Shown here: positions 58,146 to 64,000 of the stretch, in pieces
How positions within the stretch are numbered: position 1 is the stretch's first letter
Layout of the letters: every line of letters starts with the position of its first letter
Origin: Desmodus rotundus
Lineage: Eukaryota > Chordata > Mammalia > Chiroptera > Phyllostomidae
Length of the DNA stretch: 64,000 nucleotides
Assembly: GCF_022682495.2 (NCBI RefSeq)
Contig: NC_071388.1
Coordinates: 179,147,622 to 179,211,621, forward strand
Reading direction: 5' to 3'
Made by a program: the position numbers and the translations under genes
The notes under the pieces: model-generated
Databases searched by the model: none
Told to the model about the DNA's origin: nothing
What the model saw: only the letters and a program-made list of their open reading frames with translations

Positions 58146-59519
58146 CTGGTGGTTCTTAATGGGTGTAGCACTGCCCCCTAGAGGGTATTTTGGAAAAGTG
58201 TGGATGTGATTGGGAGGATTTTCCTGGGGTTTCGCGGTGGTGGCCAGGAATGCTGGGTGTCCTGCGGTGTAGCACAGTGCAACATAATGAAGAATTGCCC
58301 CTGTCCCGCAAGGCTTTCTTAAGCCCTGCCAGACTAAACCTTCTAAAATGCAAACTGAAGTAATTTAGTACATTACGTTAATTTTTTACAAGAAGTTACA
58401 TGAAAGGCCCAGTATATGAGTTTCTGAGGGAAATCTAAATGAATAAAGATATTATTTTCAAATTAGTGAATAATTTACTCACTCTGGAAATTCTGTCTAC
58501 TTTACTGTATAATTATTATACAGTAATACTGGAACAAACTGGGAAGTGAGACATGGGTTTTAATTCTAAACATTATTTTTTATTATTGACCGTCCATGGT
58601 AGGCATCCCACAGTGTCCTGCAAAGTAGAAGCTGATATTATCAATCACAAGAAAAATGTCCTTTGAGGGTTTTTTTGAAGATTTAGCAACTTTGGTGGGA
58701 TGTATGGACATCATTTACTTCCTCACTTGTGGGACTATCAGGCTTCTTCTCCATGGGGAGAGCCTGTATTTGTTTTGGCATGCTATCCCTACCTTAATTA
58801 AGGTTATTGCTTCTTTTATTATATGCAAATAATTCTGGTCTGTTGCCATTATTTGTTTTTATATTAGTGTCTGTCTGGTACATCTGCATTTTCATTTTTT
58901 AATATAGTTTTTTTTTGCCTGGGATGGCATTTGATCTTCTTATTTCTCCTTTACATTTAAATGAATCCATATTAAGTAAGCACAGGCATCTGTCCACTTC
59001 ATTATGGTTTCTTGTATCCCTGCCCAGGCATTTACATATTGCAACACATATTATTTTGTGTGTGTATATATATGTGTATATACACACACACATATTTTTA
59101 AATTCTCACCCAAGGACATTTTTTCATTGCTTTTAGAGATAAAGGAAGGGAGAGAGAGAAGCATCGATAGATTGCCTCCCATACATGCCCAGACTGGGGA
59201 TCGTACGCACCTGGACTGGGGTTCAAGCCTGCAACCCAGGCATGTGCCCTGACTGGGAACAAAACCCACAACTTTTTAGTTGCAAGACAGTGTTCCACCA
59301 CCTGAGCCACACCAGCTAGGGTCACAGATATTATTTTGTTCTAAATGATTGGTCCCTATTTCTGCTTATGTTATAGCCAGGATACTATATTTACTAAATT
59401 TTTAATAATGTATGTAACTAACTTGTACTATTTATGACTTTCACTTTAGGATAATGAATGGGACCTTACAAAGCATTTGATTTAAAGGGTCTTGGTTTTG
59501 ATAAGGTTGAGAACCACAG
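58146..59519. mobile_element. Charlie-like hAT inserted in L2 and holding a SINE
   Basis: The left end (CTGGTGGTTCTTAATGGG from 58146) and right end (...AAGGTTGAGAACCACAG to 59519) are inverted versions of the hAT-Charlie terminus. The first 200 bp resemble MER5-type sequence ('gtagcactgccccctagagggtattttgg', 'ggtggccaggaatgctgggtgtcctgcggtgtagcacag'). It separates two parts of one L2. No target duplication is convincing, consistent with age. A Ves SINE later inserted inside it. No transposase frame is visible. Confidence 0.6.
59045..59339 (-). mobile_element. Ves SINE, antisense, with microsatellite tail
   Basis: Reverse Ves SINE: 'gagagagagaagcatcgatagattgcctcccatacatgccc', 'gcctgcaacccaggcatgtgccctgactgggaacaaaacccac' (B box on - strand), 'cacctgagccacaccagctagg' (A box side). 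A direct repeat atattattttgt occurs at 59048-59059 and 59328-59339. The TSD places the TG/TATA/CA simple repeat (about 59058-59092) inside the element, at the position of its A-rich tail. Confidence 0.85.
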
Positions 59520-59590
59520 GTCAAAAACAAAGTCTGCTATGTGGTAAATGTTTAACAAATACGTGCTTGATGTTGATAGCTAACTTGTCC
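59520..59590 (+). repeat. L2 LINE terminal piece, downstream of the hAT
   Basis: 'gtctgctatgtggtaaatgtttaacaaatacgtgcttgatg' corresponds to the usual L2 end 'cctggcacatagtaggtgctcaataaatatttgttgaatg'. Confidence 0.6.
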
Positions 59591-59814
59591 CGAGAGCAAA
59601 GGGAGGAGGTGAGTGTGTCCCAGTTCCCTTAGACGTAACTTAGAACAGTGTATGTTAGGGAACAGAGCATGTTAAATTTCATACTTTATTTAAAGCTCTG
59701 GTAAGCAAGTGCGTCTCAGTGTAATAGGTTTCGTTGATGAATGCGGACATTACCCATCATTCATTGTATCTGTTGTTAGCATTGTTGCTACTGTATTATA
59801 TTAATTTTATAATC

Positions 59815-62550
59815 ATGATTATATTATTATTTTTCAGCTTTACTGAGATATAATTGGCATGTAACATTGTGTAAGTTTAAGGTATCCAATGTGTTGATTT
59901 GATCTATACATATATTGCGAGATAAATATCACAATAAGGTTAGACAACACATTCACAACCTCCTATAATTACCTTTCTTTGCAGTGAAGCTTTTAAGATT
60001 TACTGTTAGCAACTTTCAAGCATATAGTACAGTATTGTTAACTCTAGTCGATTCAGAACTTACGCACTTTGTAACTAGAAGTCTGTATCCTTTTGACCAC
60101 CTTCCCCCCTCTCTCCTAGCCCCTGCCCTTCACGACACCGGTACACGCTGTTCATGAGTCCCATTGTTTTAGACTTCAGTGTAAGTGAGGCCTCCAGTGG
60201 TTGTCTTCCCTGCCTCATTTCTATGCCTTCGAAATTCATCTGTGATGCCGCAAATGGCAGGATTACCTTCTTTCTCATCATATATAAATAATTTTTTCTA
60301 TATATTAACATTAGAGATGTTATGTATATTAAAGATATATAGAATAAAATGTTACATGTAAAAGATGTGAGATATATATATCTGCAAAGGAGATTTACAG
60401 TGTGAGTACGTGAGTTTATTCTTGTATTATTTATTTACTAATTATTGCATTATTTGTATTATTTGTCTTTTTCTAATTATTGTTTTATTTCATACTTTAA
60501 GTTATCATTTCTCTTTTAGGTAATGAATGCTGGTAATTAACTTACTTTTGCCCACCACTGTATATACATATGTCTCGTATCTTTTATCTATTCATCAGTT
60601 TGATAAACACTTAGATTGTTTCCATGTCTTGGGTACTATAAATAATGCTGTGGTGAACATGGGGATGCAGGTATCTTTGAGATTCCTATTTCATTTCTTT
60701 TGGCAATATACCCAGAAGTAGAATTGCTGGATATTATAGTTCTATTTTTAATTTTTTGAAGACTCTCCATACTCCTTTCCACAGTGGCTGCACCAGTTTA
60801 CATTCCCACCAACAGTGCACAAGGGCTCCCTTTTCCTGCATCTTTGCCAGTGCTTTTTATTGCTTTTTATTTTTTTGCTAATAGCCACCCTAACAGGTGT
60901 GAGGTAGTTTGCTACCTCATTATGGTTTTGATTTGCATTCCCCTGCTGGTTAGTGATGTAGAACACCTTTCCATGTCCATGTGGGCCATTTATATGTCTT
61001 CTTTGAAAAAGTGTCTATTCAGGTCTTTTGCCCATTGTAAAAATCCAGTTGTTATTATTATGATTATTTTGCTATTGAGTTGTTATACATTTTGAGTTGT
61101 TATACTAATATATATAGAAAGTTTCTTATATATTAGGGATACCAACCTCTTAACAGATACATGGTTTGCAAATATTCTCTCGCATTCTGTAGATTGCCCT
61201 TTCATCTCATTAATAGTTTCTTCTGCTGTGAAGGAGCGTTTTAGTGTGATGTAGTGCCGCTTGTTTATTTTTGCTTTTGTTGCTTATGCTTCTATTGTCA
61301 TATCCAAAAAACATCATCGTCAATATCAATGTCAAGGAGGGTTTTCCCTAAGTTTTTTTATTAGGAGTTGTATGATTTCAAGTCTTACATTTAAGTCTTT
61401 AATCCATTTTGAGATAATTTTTGTGAGTATATACTATAGGGGTATAATTTTATTTATTTGCACGTGAATGTCCACTTTTCTTAGCACCATTTATTGGAAA
61501 TACTATCTTTTTCCCATTGAATATTTTTGGCTCAAATACTAGTTGACCATATATGCATGGGTTTAATGCTAGGCTCTCAATTCTGTTCCATTTGTCCATG
61601 TATCTGTTTTTATGCCTGTGCCACACTGTTTTTTGATTACCGTTGCTTTGTAATATAGTTTGAAATCAGGAAGTATAATGCTTCCAGCTTTTTTCCCCCC
61701 ATCAGGATTGCTTTGATTATTTGGGTTTTTTTTTTTTGTGATTTCATGTAAACTTTAAGGTTGTTTTTCTCTTTCTGTGAAAAATGCCATTGGAATTTTG
61801 ATAGGACTTCCATGGAATCTATAGACATCTTGGGGTAGTATGGATATTTTAATGATACTGATTATTCTGATCCATCAATATGGATCCATGAATATATCCA
61901 TGAACATGAGATATATTTCCACTTTTTGTGTATTTTCTTCAATTTCTTTCATCAATATCTTATAGTTTTTAGTGTACAAGCCTTTCACTTCCTTGGTTAA
62001 ATTTACTACTAAGTATTTTATTATTTTTGATATTTTTTTCATTGGAATTTTATAATCTCTTTTTCTGATAGTTCATTGTTAGTTTATACAAACACAATTG
62101 ATTTTTGTATGTTGATTTTGTATCCTGCAGCTTTCCTGAATTCATTTATTAGTTCTACCAGTTTTTTGGTGGAGTCTTTAGGGTTTGTATATATAAGACC
62201 ATGTCATCTACAATCAGAGACAATTTTACTTCTTCCATTCTGATTTGGATTCCTTTTATTTTTTTTCTTGTCTAACTACTCTGGCTAGGACTTCAAGTAC
62301 CATGCCGAATAGGAATAGTGTGACACTAGACACCCTTGTCTTGTTCTTGACTTTAGGTGACAAGTTTTCTACCTTTTACCATTGAGTACATTGCCTGTAG
62401 GTTTCTGGTACATTTTTTTTCTATACCCAATTTGTTGAGAGTTTTTATTTTAAAAGGATGTTGAATTTTATCAACTAAGTTTTATGCATATATTAAGATG
62501 ATAATATAATTTTTATCTTTATCAGTGTGATACAATTACATTATTATTAT
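59815..62550 (-). repeat. Old L1M copy, antisense, about 2.7 kb
   Basis: Antisense L1 3'UTR and ORF2 3' part. It starts 'tttactgagatataattggcatgtaacattgtgtaagtttaaggt', passes 'cagtggctgcaccagtttacattcccaccaacagtgcac', 'gtcttttgcccattg', 'gttgcttatgcttctattgtcatatcc', 'ggtttgtatatataagaccatgtcatctac', and ends in 'aaaggatgttgaattttatcaac' near 62480. No open frame is left. Confidence 0.88.
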
Positions 62551-63450
62551 TAGTGAATAGTGTTTAAATAATGTTAAACTACTTCATATATATATAGTAT
62601 TCTATATTACAAGGACACAAAAATGGCCTCCTCTGAATTAAAAACAATTTTTTAAAAACATGGTTGATACAGAGGTTTTCTACTTACAACACAGTAAATT
62701 ACCATTTTGAAGCAAATAGGTTTCTTTGTTCTTTCCACATTAAAGTTAGTCAAGGTTTTGTGATAAGGAAGATATTGTAACAATGTAAGATGTTAGTTGA
62801 GAAAGAAATCTTGAAAAAGATCTTATTGGTCTGGTCATTAAAACATGTTTTCAAATTTAACTTTGAATATTATTTTAATTTTGTTGAATTTTAATAGAGT
62901 ATAACTTCAATATTTTATAGCTTCTGTATGGTCACACTTATTGAACATATCATTTTGCTTTATTTTGCAATGTTGCTTTCTCTTTGATATGAAATTATTC
63001 TTAAAATGTCTTTGAAATATCTTCTATACTTTATAAATCTTCTTTCTTCCTTCAGAGCTAGATTCTCCGGTGTTAAGAAGACATTTATGTTTTGTTTCCA
63101 TAGTCTTTAGAAACATTTGAGTTTATGACCAATACTAAAATGCATCAGTTACAAAGCTAATTTTAAAAACTGAACTTTATATAAAATGATAAAATCTAAT
63201 GACTTAGGTGAACATGTCCAATGTAATTCCCTTTCTGTTCCTATAAGAATAAAATAACCTAATGCCATTACATGATAAAGTTTTGAAAAGCAGTGTTTAA
63301 TTTGTTTTGAGTTCAGAATTTCAGAAGAGTAACATACAAAGCTCCATTAAGCTAATACTCTGAGACCAGAGTTACTTTCCAATTTTTCATCCGTATATCT
63401 TCAGTGTTCAAAGAGTAAAAAATCAACTTAAAATATTTTTTGTTCTCCTA
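62551..63450. other. Intron 5, nothing recognised
   Basis: Very AT-rich; no gene or named repeat. Confidence 0.4.
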
Positions 63451-63454
63451 AATT

Positions 63455-63527
63455 TTTTATTGTTATTATATGATAGTTGTCCCAATTTCTCCCCCTTTGC
63501 CCTCTTCCACCCAGCCCAACCCCCTAA
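63455..63527 (-). mobile_element. Short L1 3'-end stub, antisense
   Basis: Reversed, this reads 'gggggttgggctgggtggaagagggcaaagggggagaaattgggacaactatcatataataacaataaaaaa', matching the 3' terminal block of the element at 74-1919 ('gggacaactataatagcataatcaataaa'). It is a severely 5'-truncated insertion. Confidence 0.7.
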
Positions 63528-64000
63528 AAATTCAACTTTTTAAGTGGTGAGTAGAATGTTGTTCAAATATTTGGTTGCCAAGGTGTTGAAAAATAATGAA
63601 TCTGAATGTTGATTACTAAATGCAATGGAAACTTCTATTTTTGTGCAGTTAAGGTATTTAGCACACAGTCCCCTAGTGGCTGCACCTCCGTGCCCTGTGA
63701 CTTGCTAACATCTCCTCCACATTCCCTACATGGCTGAGTTTCACTCTGCAGAGCGAGAATTCCAGGCTATGTTTGCATGGTTGTACCCAATGTTCCAGAA
63801 ATGTGGCATCAAGAGAAATACATCTGTCGTGGCATCAGTACATTTTTGACCTGCTATTTTAATTTTTAAATATAGGACATTGTAATAGTTGTTTTATCAC
63901 TTCAGAGTAAAATATTTAACCTCTGTATGTAATGCAGAGATTCCCCGAAAGCATGGTTTCTGAACTAGTAAGATGGTAATGATGCACAGCCCACCAGAGT
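63528..64000. other. Intron 5 to window end, nothing recognised
   Basis: No gene or named repeat. The last PLCL1 exon is not reached. Confidence 0.45.

Noticed and set aside
59815..62550. Active L1 with ORF2
   Set aside because: The antisense LINE sequence is full of stops and lacks a 5' end; it is an old, inactive copy.

Overview
This is a 64-kb piece of a mammalian, most likely bat (Chiroptera, probably Yangochiroptera), nuclear genome. The bat assignment rests on three Ves-type tRNA-derived SINEs (about 22803, 39853 and 59060) and on L1 copies whose 3' ends share a G-rich tract followed by a 'gacaacta' tail. I assign them by eye as bat-type L1. The window lies inside one gene, PLCL1 (phospholipase C-like 1, also PRIP-1), on the + strand.

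Coding layout. Four internal PLCL1 exons are present with clean splice sites and consistent phases: the large exon 2 (6162-8636, phase 0 to 0), exon 3 (11239-11442, phase 0 to 0), exon 4 (25686-25761, ends in phase 1) and exon 5 (28214-28323, ends in phase 0). Together they encode about 955 residues: the PP1-binding motif, PH domain, EF-hand region, PLC X and Y halves, C2 domain and most of the C-terminal tail. The first exon (N-terminal about 80 residues) and the last exon (C-terminal about 60 residues) are outside the window. Bases 1-6161 are the end of intron 1 and 28324-64000 are the start of a large intron 5. The protein keeps the phospholipase fold but carries substitutions at two catalytic positions, as expected for the catalytically inactive, inositol-phosphate-binding PRIP family.

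Non-coding layout. The introns are a record of transposon activity. (i) Young elements: a complete L1-derived insertion with a perfect 17-bp target-site duplication (TSD) at 57-1936 that holds a 5'UTR, an intact but internally shortened ORF1 and a 3'UTR, but no ORF2 (a HAL1-like 'half-L1'); a 5'-truncated L1 with TSD at 9939-10290; a small L1 3'-end stub near 63455; and the Ves SINEs. (ii) DNA transposons: an internally deleted mariner relic (about 2331-2879), a near-palindromic hAT MITE with an 8-bp TSD (21930-22136), a related hAT copy (57649-57877), a terminal-inverted-repeat element next to exon 4 (about 25873-26243) and an old Charlie-like hAT that splits an L2. (iii) Ancient repeats: many MIRs, several L2 fragments, a CR1/L3, old L1M copies and a pair of MaLR LTRs in inverted orientation. 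(iv) A processed pseudogene of NSMCE2 (SUMO ligase MMS21) on the - strand at about 35150-35600.

I found no RNA gene, CRISPR array, operon or second protein-coding gene. I see no previously undescribed enzymatic system; the least ordinary items are the ORF1-only L1 with a shortened RNA-binding region, the hAT palindrome pair, and an unclassified direct duplication at 53157/54451. Repeat family names are by-eye recognition, not database hits, and repeat boundaries are approximate unless a TSD is stated.
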